Below are positions 36,113 through 47,323 of a stretch of 64,000 nucleotides of DNA, piece by piece. The notes under the pieces were generated by a model that saw only the letters and a list, made by a program, of their open reading frames with translations, made no database searches and was not told the origin of the DNA. The stretch is from Sycobia sp. Sy_11. Its lineage: Eukaryota; Arthropoda; Insecta; Hymenoptera; Epichrysomallidae. Each line of letters starts with the position of its first letter. Position 1 is the stretch's first letter. Both the position numbers and the translations under genes were made by a program. The DNA lies in assembly GCA_018907035.1 (NCBI GenBank), contig JACCIC010000002.1, positions 8,563,501-8,627,500 on the forward strand. The letters run 5' to 3'.

Positions 36113-36950
36113 CATCTCACTCTTGCTACCTCTTGGTATAAGCTGCCGTTTTATAGATTAGGCTCGATTTTTTAGTTTCGCGGAATTTCGTTACGCTTGG
36201 CGGGAGTGGGCGGGAGGAAGTGAGATAGAGAAAGAGGGAGTAGAAAATGCTAATAGACACGGCCTAGACGCGTGCATATGTATTTTTACTCGAGTAATTG
36301 AAATTCTTCCTGGCCGTACCCTTATCCCTCCTCCTTCTCCCGTCATGTAAAAAAGGAAGCATCATCCAACGTCAAATTATTAACCTTTTCAAACTTTCAT
36401 AAGTACTAGAGACGCAGAAATCATCGCAGTTACCGTACAGTGGAGTAGGCCTTAAATTGAAAAAAAAGAATGGGGAGGACGGATGAACCAAAGCGATTTC
36501 AGGAAAATCCCGCGGTGCTCGGTACAAGGCGTGGGGGCATGCGTTATTAACAATTCCTAACTCTCGAATGAACCGTTCCAGAGAGCCTCGATCATTGCTA
36601 CTCTCCTCTTTATATATATCTCGACAAACAGGCATGCATGGGGGAAAAAACTATCAAAAGCCTGGCGGCGGGCATACCGATGCCGACGCCAATGCAAAGG
36701 GGGAGGTACGCCCGCCCCATACGTACTAATGAATCGTGCGCGAGGGCTCTGTTTAAGTCCTGATAATTAATAACGTCTGACTGCTGCCTTCGCTGCGGCT
36801 GCTACCGCCTCTACCCCCCACTCTTTCCCTCCCGGGCTTCACCCTCGACCCCCGCTGCGCTTGCTCTTCTTATCGAAATGACGTTTCAAGCCTCGCCCCC
36901 TATCTCATGACTGCAGTGCCTGCTTTGTCATCAGCGTCAGAGTGCATTAC

Positions 36951-38150
36951 TTTAAGCTTATAATCAACGTGCTTTTATGAACCTCGACGCTCAGGATCAC
37001 ATGGAGTTTTTCCCCCAGGGTAATTATTATATCGCTTAAGCTTTGAAACATCACTTTTCTTATTCAAAAACTGATATGCGACTGAAATGCTTCCATAAGT
37101 CTACGCATTTTTATCGTATATAATAACTGGACAAATTTCTTGAGTAGTATCTTATATATTAAATTAAAATTAAGAATAAGTTATCAAAATGTTAATAATG
37201 TTCATCTTCTATCTTCGTTAATTATTTGGTTTAGTTATAACCGTTAGTCTAATTCTGATATATGTTGTTTAATACACATGCCAATATCAAATACATTTGT
37301 GATTAAATAATTGTGCTGGATCACTTAAAGTTCGAATGGAAAGGCTGCGTTTCGTTTCGAGGTTGCCTGCGGATGCTACAATAGGACTGTATAGATAATC
37401 TCTGTTTTAGGCACGCATTCAGTGTGCTATATACATTAACGTCCTTTGGATTTTTGCCACTCGCTTGCCACAATTTACTATTTTAGCCACCTAGCGGTCG
37501 GTTTTAGTTTCTATATTTCTCGCTTAAGCTTACAGTGTCTTTGAAAATGTGCCGAGTCTATCTCCATTAAAGTTGAAGAAATGTGATATTGTTTCGATAT
37601 TTGTAAAGGAATTTTGTATCAGAAACATAAAGACATATTGAAATGATAAATAAGTACATAATATTTTTAGAAATCCTAAACACATTTTTAAGTGTTTTAT
37701 CACAATGTAATCTTTGACTTCGATACTTTTGGACGTGACGATTGCTAAGATAGAGGAATATTACTTAAAAGAAGAGTATGTGTTGCTCAATTGGTAAAAA
37801 TACATTTTGCCACCCCCGTAGTGAAAATATAATTAATATCTATTTTTTATTCCTTATTTCACTATTATTATCGATTTTTTGTGTTTCTTTTTTGTGTAAG
37901 TTCTAGTCCAGAACAGTTTAGCTTCGTGTCAGTAACCAATTTTATCAATAGGATATAAATGATATTTTTCATGAAAATCAATGATGTTACTAAGTCGAGT
38001 AAGTGCTCAATTTGTGCGCAATTGAGATCTAGCTTAGCACCATCGATTTAGCTTCAGTAGTTCTTTCTAATTGTAATAAGCTAGAATAGAAAAAAATCAC
38101 GAAATTTATATTAACTTTTTTGAAGAGCATTTCGTTTAACGCTCTATCCA
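36951..38150. other. AT-rich non-coding DNA
   Basis: No gene seen. A tRNA-like D-arm fragment lies at the right end on the minus strand (38141-38156; see findings). Confidence 0.6.
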
Positions 38151-38370
38151 CTGAGCTGTACTTGTTCGTCACCGAGGAATTCGATGGTTCACAATAATGT
38201 TCCTATAAAATCGCCGATATTACCGTCGGTGGGAGAATTCGTCTTGTTCCACGACGACTATAAGCGCGAAAAACCAGGACGCTTCGTTGTGATACTGACT
38301 TATTCGCTGGCCATTCGCTGATCTACGATTCTAACTACCCCAACCACCTCTCACGTTCCGTCTATCAATC

Positions 38371-38390
38371 TCGCTCTCTCTCTCTCTCTC
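38371..38390. repeat. (CT)n microsatellite
   Basis: About 10 CT units. Confidence 0.9.
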
Positions 38391-38886
38391 CTTCTCTATC
38401 CCGGGCTGCCGAAGGGTGAATTACGATCCCGGCAACGTGATCCCTGCGTAGGTCCGGACCCGCCCGAGCTCTGCGCGCGCTGTGTTATTTCGCCTCCGCT
38501 CTCCCTCCCTAGCGCAGCGCGCACGCATTAATCACTTTAACTTACCGTATTCCTCACGATCCTCCATATCTCCGCGGTCTTTTATTCTCCTCCCCTTAAC
38601 GCGCGATTTCGAAGCGACAGCCACTCGTCACGCTTACGCCCTGCCCTCGCCTCCATCCCGGCTCATTGTTCTCGTTTTTCCTCCCTCCGCGCGGCTCCGC
38701 TGTCTCGCGTTCCTCCGCGCGCTCGCCCACCCCGGCGAGAGACGCGCGCGGGGAGAGTAGGGCGTCCCCCGCATCGGAAATAACAGCGCGGACCCGTGCA
38801 ATTTTGCTGTTCGCGAGTTTGCGTATAATTAAAGTGCCAATCAGAATTAAAGGCCTCGTGAGAGCGTATGAAGAGGATCGACCGTG

Positions 38887-38910
38887 CGAGAGAGAGAGAG
38901 AGAGAGAGAG
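38887..38910. repeat. (GA)n microsatellite
   Basis: About 12 GA units, with a shorter GA run just after it. Confidence 0.9.
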
Positions 38911-39044
38911 ATCGAGAGAGAAGGTGGGAATCAAAGGAGAAGGTTCTGGAAACACTACATTGGGGGCTGTTCTATTTCAATTAATTCATTGGCAATTAGC
39001 GCGTGGGCTTTCGAGGGTTATTTGAGGAGGATTTTGGCGCGAGA

Positions 39045-39049
<5 letters not shown>

Positions 39050-39088
<39 letters not shown>
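39050..39088. repeat. (GA)n microsatellite
   Basis: About 19 GA units. Confidence 0.95.
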
Positions 39089-39090
<2 letters not shown>

Positions 39091-39200
39091 ATCAGCGTCG
39101 ACTAGATAGTAGGTACGAGAATGATAATACTTGGTTGGTCGCGATGGTGTACGATCCCGTCGTCTTGGGTTCATCCATTATTTTAGGGAGATGGCGCATC

Positions 39201-42200
39201 ATAAAATTATAATACAAGTCAGATAGCATGTCTACTAATGCAAGTACAGGAAGTAAACGTGTGAAGAGATTATCATTTTTATAGATTCCGATGATTCGAT
39301 ACACTGAAAAAATTACTAATTACAGCGATCTCAATTGAAAATTGATACGCGGAATGAAATTTATATCAACAAAATTAATTGTATTGCATAGTACACAATT
39401 ACTTATCGCGGTGTGTAATCAGAAAAGCAAAAAGCAATGATATTTTATAGAATGATTTTACCGAATTACTTTTCGGTATTCGTGCGAAACTAATACCATT
39501 ATACATCGATAGTAATTATTATTTCTGTGCTGAGATGAAGCACGGATTTTGAGTAAGATATATATCTATATGGATATATAAACACAATACTGAAACGGCA
39601 AAGATTTCGCTGCACTCTCTGGCATAAACAAACTGAAGATATGGTATCAATTAGTGTGTTTAAAATACAAAAAGCATCGTTTTTTCGTTTAAATTAAAAT
39701 ACTTAGCAAGCATTTAAATAGTGGGGTCTTTTCTGTACTACTGGAAAAAATAGCGCGGAACTTAGAAATGCCATACTTTTGTATTCTGGAATTTGAGACA
39801 CTGGTAAATTGAATTCAGATCAGATTCAACGTGGAATTGCGAGAGAACCAATTCTGACAATACCTTTCTGTGGTCGAAGCTCAATGTCAAAATTTTGGCT
39901 TGCTCATTAGGTAATCTTTGTATATAAGTAAAGATTTATTATCTCTTCGATGTGTCCACCGTTGGATTTTTTTTTCCGCGTCGACGTATTAAAAACCTAA
40001 TTATTCTGTCTTGGAAATTTTCAACAAAAATGACAGCTCAACTTTCTGCAATTTGTCGAACTAGGCACCTTCCGATTGGGTCACAGATGGCTTCCCAGCT
40101 ATGCTACTGAGGCCAGATTCACATTAGTTTGCATTCGCTCGCATTGCCACACAGGTGACATCACATGGAGAACACTCATTCGCTAAATATTATCTTTGAT
40201 AATTCGTAAGCAAATGAGGATGTCTAAATCGTGGGCAATGCCCGCCTTTAGAGAAGCATGTCGGAAAGAAATTTGTTTTGTAATGGTCTCAATTGTATAG
40301 TCAACGCTTGATCAACTGCTGAAACTTCTATTCCTGGTGTACGCGTTGGGTGTATGTTTATAAATGAAAGCAGAGAAATTCGAATACTTATCTAAAGTAT
40401 AGAGAATCGATTTAATATTTTAGCGTTTGTAGAAGACGCCAAAAAGTATTTCACTACCCGTGCAATCTTCAACCTACCAAAAGACGATAAATTAAATATT
40501 TTTGTTTAGGACAAAAAATGTTTTCCGGGGTCCGAAGATTCAGAGTCAACTTCCTCTTCCTCATTCCATAGTGTTCTGAATCAACTGAGAGTACGTCGGT
40601 AATAATAATATAATTTTCGACTCGATAAATGAATTCCGGACTCACCGATAAATCGCCGAGACATCTAATTACCTCTCTCTCTCTCTCTCTCCCTCTCTTT
40701 ACATACGTACCCTTTAATTGCCTCGTCCAACTGCCCGGCTCTGTTTAAAATCGGCCATCCGCGAATTTACCGGTAGCTTTGACGGTTAAACGCTACGTAT
40801 TATACCGTATCCATTCACCCTTCTTGTTACACACTGACGCTATAAATTTCCATCGACCGAGCGACGGATCGTTCAAAATCCCGACCACGTAAATTCGTCT
40901 TGCGACTCGGCCGCGCGATACGGATCGTGCCTTAATCCTCGGGACGCGGGCCCGAGGCACCGTGGCAAATTTGGCGGGCTGCCCGAAAGAGCTGTACGAG
41001 TTAATTGGGAAAATTTGCAAGGCGCAAGATTGACAAAGTTCGCAATTATTGAGGGAAGGCCTTTGCTATCCTGCTGGGAGACAGGGATAAATTAATCTAG
41101 CGATGTATGATACTAAGCCTGTAAGTAGGTGTCGCCTGTAGTGATGTAGTGTAAATGGAATATCGTTAAAGTCTATATATATATATATCATGCAATAGAT
41201 AAGGATTGTACAATAACACTTCCTTGAAAACTATACTCGGTACAATTCAGTATGTTCTCTACATTTTGTTTATTTTTTGTCAAATTTATGCATGAGCTGC
41301 AGGGATTTCAATATCACAAATATTATAATTTACAATATAATTAACAATATCACAAGACTAGAAGTATAAACCTTCTATATAGCTGTACGAACTAAAAGTC
41401 TTTGCCCGAGTCCTGAATTTTTGATAAATGTAATTTAAAAATATGTTTATAAAATTGTTATTATTGTTCATAGTCATGCGCAAACATGATGTTTAAAAAA
41501 GAATGAAAAGAGATGTAAAAACGTAATATACTTCATTTGTATTTAATGTCTTAGCTTTTTAGCACATTTACAATAATATAACTGGGTAGAATACATGCAT
41601 ACTAAATATTGCATTTACTGTAAGCACTGATTATAATTATAATGGCAAGAAATTATGATCAGGAAGAAGGACGCTGAAAGGAAAATTTAAAAAAATAATA
41701 CGGGCCTGTTTTACTTAAAATTTAAAGTTTAATATTTATTTTACCATGACATGTTGCGATGCATGTAAATTAAAAGATCTGTTTTTATTTCGATCATAAT
41801 TTGATTTAAAATACTTTTATAGTATAAGTTAAGGAACAAAATAAATGTAAAAAAAAGCAACTTAATTTCTATAAAAAGGAACGGCCTGAAATTACAATTT
41901 TCAGAGCATGCTCTCGATCGTCGATCTAATCCAATTACTCAGTCTTGAAAATTGTGCTCGGGCCCAGCGTCTCTGTATAAGGAAACACGTTACCGTTAAG
42001 AAGTTATTACACCGACTTAAAATTAACTCGAAATCGCTTTAAAATGAAAGGCCTTGCCAGTCACTTAAGCTCGCAATAATTCAGTATAAATCTCATCTTT
42101 CCCCACTCCCCTTCCCTCCCTCTATCTCTCTCATTCTCTGTGCCATGATCGATCCTCGTTGTTCGCAGCGGATTTTTTGAGGCCCATTATGTCTGTGCGC

Positions 42201-43269
42201 GTGAGTTCCCAAAATTATCGCACTCTCACAGAACATTAAAGTATTTCCAGAATACCTGGGTTGGTCGAGCCTTAAAATCACGATGCGATGCAAGCTGATC
42301 GAGTGGTATTAAGCGCGGTGTGCCCACTGATTGGCCGCAATGAAGCGCCTCTGCTGTGCCACTTCGTATGGAATATAAGTATCTGGGAATTAGGAAGAAA
42401 TCGCCAGCGCTTCTTTTTTCAGGGGGCATTTTTCCAGTAATTTCCGTTTCAATAACGCAGACCAAAGATATGCGATAAGGGGCGAAAGGCGGAAGAGTAT
42501 GCGAAAGTGTTTGCTGACCAATTGCCCTCAGTGGTGTATTTCTTTTTCTTTCAGAAGAATTTTGGAGTTTATTTTTTATGTCATATCTGTATAAAAAAAG
42601 AGCTTCGAATAAATGAATCTAATAGAAAAATTTTGTTTTCTTGTACAGTTTTTCTTATCTATATCTGTATTGTTACAAGAAAACTAAGTTTTGTAGGCAC
42701 TAAATCGATTAGTAGGATAAAATGGTTTTTTCTTTCATAATTGTAGAAAGACCAGACAATTGTATTGACAAATAGTTATGGTAGCTTAGTCTAGTTGATC
42801 GAGTGATGAAATAAAATCTCTGTCAGGTGCTGCAGAACTTTATACGAAGTCCATTCTTTATATGACCGAGTTATCACCGAACTTTAGAGGTCCTTTTTTC
42901 TAATGGAACACCGATTCTTTACAAAAACAATTAGTTTTTTATCCTCCCTTCATTTATCGTATAGGAAATGATAACATACATGAATCATAAAAAATCCGAA
43001 ACCACAATTTTCTCCCATTGTATAAAAATGACCAATTTCATTATGACTTCCCATGGCATCCCTTTTAAGAACGATTAATAGAATATATTTCGGTAGCATC
43101 ATATTCTATTTAGTAGTAGCGAAATCTATGAAACTATCGTAGTTCTCAAAATATTTTTTTACAAAATAATTCGTAAATTCCAACGAGACAATACCTTTTA
43201 ATAGGACGTTTGATGTAGAGTTGCAGAAACATACATTCATTCACAGCATATGCAGTCAAGAGAACCTAT
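39201..43269. other. Mostly AT-rich non-coding DNA
   Basis: No gene seen. A GC-richer patch at 40740-41010 and another at 41900-42480 interrupt AT-rich sequence; a short (CT)n lies at 40675-40692. Confidence 0.6.
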
Positions 43270-43277
43270 GTGAGGGC

Positions 43278-43534
43278 CAGTGATTCACCAATACCAAGAT
43301 CCAAGACCTAGATTTAATAAAATATCGTATTCGTGTCGAATAAGTATAGTCAATTAAATTATGATCTTGGTTTTGTCCATATGGAAAGCGATATTTCACT
43401 AAATCTGATCTTAGTTTTGTTATTGGTGCAACACTGCTAATAGCGATTCCGATCTAAAAATTGACGATACTCATTCGACACCAAGACGATATTTTATTAA
43501 ATCTGGTCTTGGTCTTGGTATTGGTGAAGCACTG
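43278..43534. mobile_element. hAT-type MITE (257 bp)
   Basis: The element starts CAGTGATTCACC and ends GGTGAAGCACTG. Its outer 78 bp (43278-43355) and 76 bp (43459-43534) are inverted copies with roughly 90% agreement. It is flanked by GTGAGGGC on both sides (43270-43277 and 43535-43542), a perfect 8-bp target duplication. CAGTG-type ends with an 8-bp duplication are the mark of the hAT superfamily. It has no coding capacity, so it must have been moved by a transposase encoded elsewhere. It also carries an inner copy of its own right end (43389-43436, about 83% like 43487-43534). Confidence 0.9.
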
Positions 43535-43542
43535 GTGAGGGC

Positions 43543-44223
43543 ATTTGAAACAACGCTCGATGCCTTTTAACTACGAATTGTAAAGTACATTCTAAATACA
43601 CAAGCGACACAAGAAACGAAATTCTAATCTGTCGTCGATGTGGCATCATAAAACTATCCTTAATATCTATTTTCCTATTTCAGAACAAAGTAATCTTAGA
43701 ATGTCAGATTTCCTTTTTTATGCTCCGAAAAACCTACCGGCAACCCAAAATATCCTACCAATTAGTCGACCAACACGAAATGCTTAACCTTATAAGCCTC
43801 TTAACTTTGCTCCTACCACATATAAACTTTCAAAGATTCCAACTGTCCAAGAGCATACCCACATTTGCGAACCTCTGGATTTAGAGTCTTAGTCTAGAAG
43901 GCAAGTTCTGTCAGTACAATATTATCAACTAAAACACTGTGAAAAGTTTATTGATGAAAGTGAATGAGGTTAGTTTTCTATAAAAATACTTTATTTTATG
44001 AATTACACTAATTAAATATTATCATCAAAGAGCTAAGTTAAGTAATGTGTTTTTACCATTATTTTATAATAATATAGTAAGAAATATTCAATTAACTACA
44101 TTTCTAAGGTTCCTGTTGTAATTTCTTATGATGATTACCGGAATGGTAGAATAGAATCTCTTAAGTTAAACTTAGAATTTAGTTCGTCTGTACTTTTTTG
44201 AAACAATACCGTCTGTTCTCGAA
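43543..44223. other. AT-rich non-coding DNA
   Basis: No gene seen. Confidence 0.6.
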
Positions 44224-44322
44224 ATATGATCATTGGTGTAGGATGGCAACGAAGTTGCAGCCATACGCCTTCTCTCGAGCCAGTTCCTCGTAACTCACTC
44301 TTAAATCATAGCCAATGCCTTG

Positions 44323-44323
<1 letters not shown>

Positions 44324-44387
<64 letters not shown>
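44324..44387. repeat. (TA)n microsatellite
   Basis: About 32 TA units. Confidence 0.95.
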
Positions 44388-44524
44388 CATATAAGTACAC
44401 ACACATATAATATGTAGAATCTTGAACTCGAAGTGGCCTAAAACCATTCAAGCCAGGGATGAAAGGAAGCGACGTAGAGCGCGACGTCGTCGTCGTCGTC
44501 GTAATCTACATTTTGCGCGGTGTG

Positions 44525-44578
<54 letters not shown>
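44525..44578. repeat. (TA)n microsatellite
   Basis: About 26 TA units, slightly imperfect at its left end. Confidence 0.95.
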
Positions 44579-44581
<3 letters not shown>

Positions 44582-45829
44582 ACCATATATGTAAGCTCGA
44601 TCCGTTTCCTTTAGAGCTAGACGGCTACCGCGCCGCGCTTCAAACGTGCGTACGGTAAACCCGGGATAGAGATAGTAATGCCAGGGAGTAAACTAGAGGG
44701 GCCGACGAGGCACGGAGTGCGGGCGTAGCTCGTGGCCATTTTCAGAAACGAGCCGGTATACTCGCCTTATATTCGCCATATAGTTAGGCCTCGAAGTAGT
44801 GGGCTTATATACATATAGAGAGGACGTGGAGGGGGGTGGAAGGGAGAGCCAGAGACAGATAGAGAGAAGGAGCGGATGATGGAGGTGAACAAGATGGACT
44901 TCTAAGATTACGACGGCGCGCGCTCGCGCGGCGGCGCGGGCGCAAAATCGGACAAATGTGATGAGGATCCGACACGTGGGAAAGCGCAAGCGAAATGGAA
45001 GATTATGGGTGGAGGGGGAGGAGGAGGCGGCGGAGAAACAGAAGCTGTTGATTTTGCGATCGCGGGGAGATAAGCTGGGAACGCGCGCCCGAGGGCATTG
45101 CCGATGATGGCTGACGAGGAAACGAAGCGTTGACGGGAGCGGGAGGGGGGGAGGGGAAGCGCTACCTTCCCGTTGGACTGCCGATCGTTTCTGCGCGGAT
45201 CCGCGCCGGTTTCCCCGAAATTCAAATGGCCATCGTCACAGCATCGCGGCGTAATTTTCCGAGGTAGTCTCCAAAGACACGCGCGAGTCGTGGCGCAATC
45301 ATAAGATAGCGATCCTGCACGTCCGGCCGGATTATTGATTCAATTGTTAATCCAGAAACGCGTGGCGCGGGGAGACAGAGAGAGAGTAAGAGAGAGAAAG
45401 AAAGGCTCAGAGTGAATCCTTGAGGAAAATTGAATAGTATTGTGGTCCTTCTTATCCCGCCCCCTCCACCTTCCTCGATACCGCTGAAATCTTTATCGAT
45501 ACCGCTGAAATGCGAATAATTTGATATGAAGAAAAGATGCCCGAGACTCCGGATTATGGTATGGCAGTCCTCGCCACACAAACACGTGCGTCTCCTTAAG
45601 GGAAGAAAAAGAGGTGAGAGAAGAGGGCAGATAAGGAGAGAAATATTTAGGAGAAGGCAGGAAGAGAGAAAAGAGGGGCTGAGGGGGAGGTGGGGAGCCT
45701 CGCCGTGGCCTATGCCGATTACAGACGATGGATATATGAGATAATGAAAATCCCCGTTCTATACACGTCGGGTCGTGCGCGCGCTCGCGCTTCCGCGTAT
45801 CTAGATTCCACTCTACTGTCTCTTTCTCC

Positions 45830-45835
<6 letters not shown>

Positions 45836-45864
<29 letters not shown>
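45836..45864. repeat. (CT)n microsatellite
   Basis: About 14 CT units, preceded by imperfect CT sequence. Confidence 0.95.
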
Positions 45865-45867
<3 letters not shown>

Positions 45868-46154
45868 GCTTGGGCTGAGCCACGAGTGTGGTGTTCCCTG
45901 CCCTTCCTCCCTCTGCTCCTATATTCCCTCCGCTCTCTCCGTACCTGTTCACCACCCCTTCCCTCCCCCCCCTCCTTCACCCAATCTCACCTCAGGGACG
46001 TACATGGCGCGAACGCGTCTCTTTGCGCGCCGCTCGCGGGCGCGAGTTTTCTTGCTCAATTGCCTCTGGAATCCGTGCCCGCGGCGCGTACCGCGTCGCC
46101 GCGGCGACGCCGCGGAGTTGTTTTGCCACCGAGCAAAAAGACCTCCGTATATAG

Positions 46155-46157
<3 letters not shown>

Positions 46158-46205
<48 letters not shown>
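46158..46205. repeat. (TA)n microsatellite
   Basis: About 23 TA units followed by degenerate CATATA sequence. Confidence 0.95.
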
Positions 46206-46218
<13 letters not shown>

Positions 46219-46302
46219 CACGTGACATTACAGCGCGCGCGCGCTATTCGCCGCGATTACCATCGGTAAAAAATTAATGGAATCATGAGCTTTTATTGAA
46301 CT

Positions 46303-46314
<12 letters not shown>

Positions 46315-46341
<27 letters not shown>
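46315..46341. repeat. (TA)n microsatellite
   Basis: About 13 TA units. Confidence 0.95.
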
Positions 46342-46342
<1 letters not shown>

Positions 46343-46418
46343 AAGACGCGCTCGATGCTGAACGTGCGCGCGATAACCGAAAGAATATTGCTTTGCCCAC
46401 GTGTATGTGTGCGTGCGT

Positions 46419-46420
<2 letters not shown>

Positions 46421-46472
<52 letters not shown>
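46421..46472. repeat. (TA)n microsatellite
   Basis: About 25 TA units. Confidence 0.95.
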
Positions 46473-46477
<5 letters not shown>

Positions 46478-46540
46478 CGGGGCAGATTAATTCTTTCGTG
46501 TTGACACACGGTGGGATTTCTGGACGCTCGATCCGGAATT

Positions 46541-47141
46541 ATTTTTAATGTTGTGCTCTATGAGAATCGAATGCTGCATTAAATTGAAGGTTGCTCTATA
46601 TATAATATATATGAATTACTTTGAATGTAATGTTCTAATATAATAATCACAATATTTGATCAATCATTTTTCTTGACTTGAAAATTTTCATTCCTATCAT
46701 TGTCAAGAATTGATCAATTTATCGAGAGAAAACTTTTAAACCGAAATATTACTTACTCTACAACATGATGAAGTTCTTTTAAATTGGGCATTTACGTTCG
46801 AATTTTTTGATGGACAAATAAATGCTAAAAACCTTATGTTTTCTTTTTCTTATTTTCAGGCCTTATTAGCAGATAAAATACATGAAAATAATTAAAACTA
46901 CTGTATTAAAGTAAAATGTGAAAACTAAATGTAAAAAAATATATTAAACAAACTATCGTAACTCAATGCTGTTAATCCATACCAATGGACGCGAGCATGA
47001 GATTATAATTCTAAAAATTGCCAAAATCTTAAATCGCGTATGTAATATTATATGATGTACCCGCGTATGACAATTGAAATGTTACATAAATGCATTTACG
47101 GAATATTGACCGATGCCGTCTTTTTGACAACTCTGTTGCAG
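46541..47141 (+). other. Smg6: Presumed Smg6 intron, 3' end
   Basis: AT-rich sequence leading to a pyrimidine-containing acceptor, TCTGTTGCAG, ending at 47141. The upstream exon that splices here was not identified, so the start of the intron is unknown. Confidence 0.55.
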
Positions 47142-47323
47142 ACTCGCAGATGGAGCAGGGCTACAGGTCCGAGGTGCAGGAGCGCGCCCTCGTCGTGTCC
47201 CTGCAGATGTTCAACCTGATCCTGGAGCGCGGCGTGTGCCTGCTCAAGGCCCAGCTCGAGAGCAACGATCAGCCGAGGCTCGTCGTCAGCGAGGACATGC
47301 AGATCCTCCTGCCGGCCATCAAG
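47142..47323 (+). CDS. Smg6: Smg6 (EST1A) internal exon
   Basis: A 182-nt exon between acceptor TTGCAG (47136-47141) and donor AAG|GTGAGC. It enters with two bases of a split codon and ends on a codon boundary. It encodes about 60 residues: G-Y-R-S-E-V-Q-E-R-A-L, LQMFNLILERGVCLLK, then EDMQILLPAIK. Read on into the next exon this gives the LLPAIK-IWCDWML...WNPPP signature I know from animal SMG6, the end of the Est1-type helical (RNA/DNA-binding) domain ahead of the PIN domain. SMG6 is the endonuclease that cuts messages with premature stop codons. Its paralogue SMG5 has K-V-F-x-D-W-L without WNPPP, which favours SMG6. Third codon positions are GC-rich, unlike the AT-rich surroundings, supporting real coding constraint. 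Confidence 0.9.

Larger units (their letters stand above)
33671..36950. other. Mixed, partly CpG-rich DNA without a clear gene
   Basis: GC-rich patches (33880-34250, 34500-34720, 35940-36070, 36660-36900), two (CT)n tracts and an A19 tract near 34987-35004. The frames examined (33884-34138, 35018-35290 plus; 36372-36635 minus) show no known motif. Confidence 0.5.
38151..39200. other. CpG-rich block without a clear gene
   Basis: CpG-rich from about 38200 to 38900 with one (CT)n and two (GA)n tracts. The overlapping frames at 38482-39025 are Arg/Ser/Pro-rich and repeat-driven. Confidence 0.5.
44224..46540. other. CpG-rich block with several (TA)n tracts
   Basis: Five long (TA)n arrays within 2.2 kb lie in otherwise CpG-rich sequence. 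There is a GTC triplet run near 44489-44503, a (CT)n tract, and an 18-bp direct duplication CGATACCGCTGAAAT near 45475-45511. All long frames (for example 45886-46269 plus, 44908-45225 minus) are repeat-driven. Probably intron or upstream sequence of the Smg6 gene to the right. Confidence 0.5.

Noticed and set aside
42790..42830. TAGCTTAGTCTAGTTGATCGAG resembling a tRNA A-box
   Set aside because: No supporting stems or B-box follow; weaker than the two tRNA-like segments kept.
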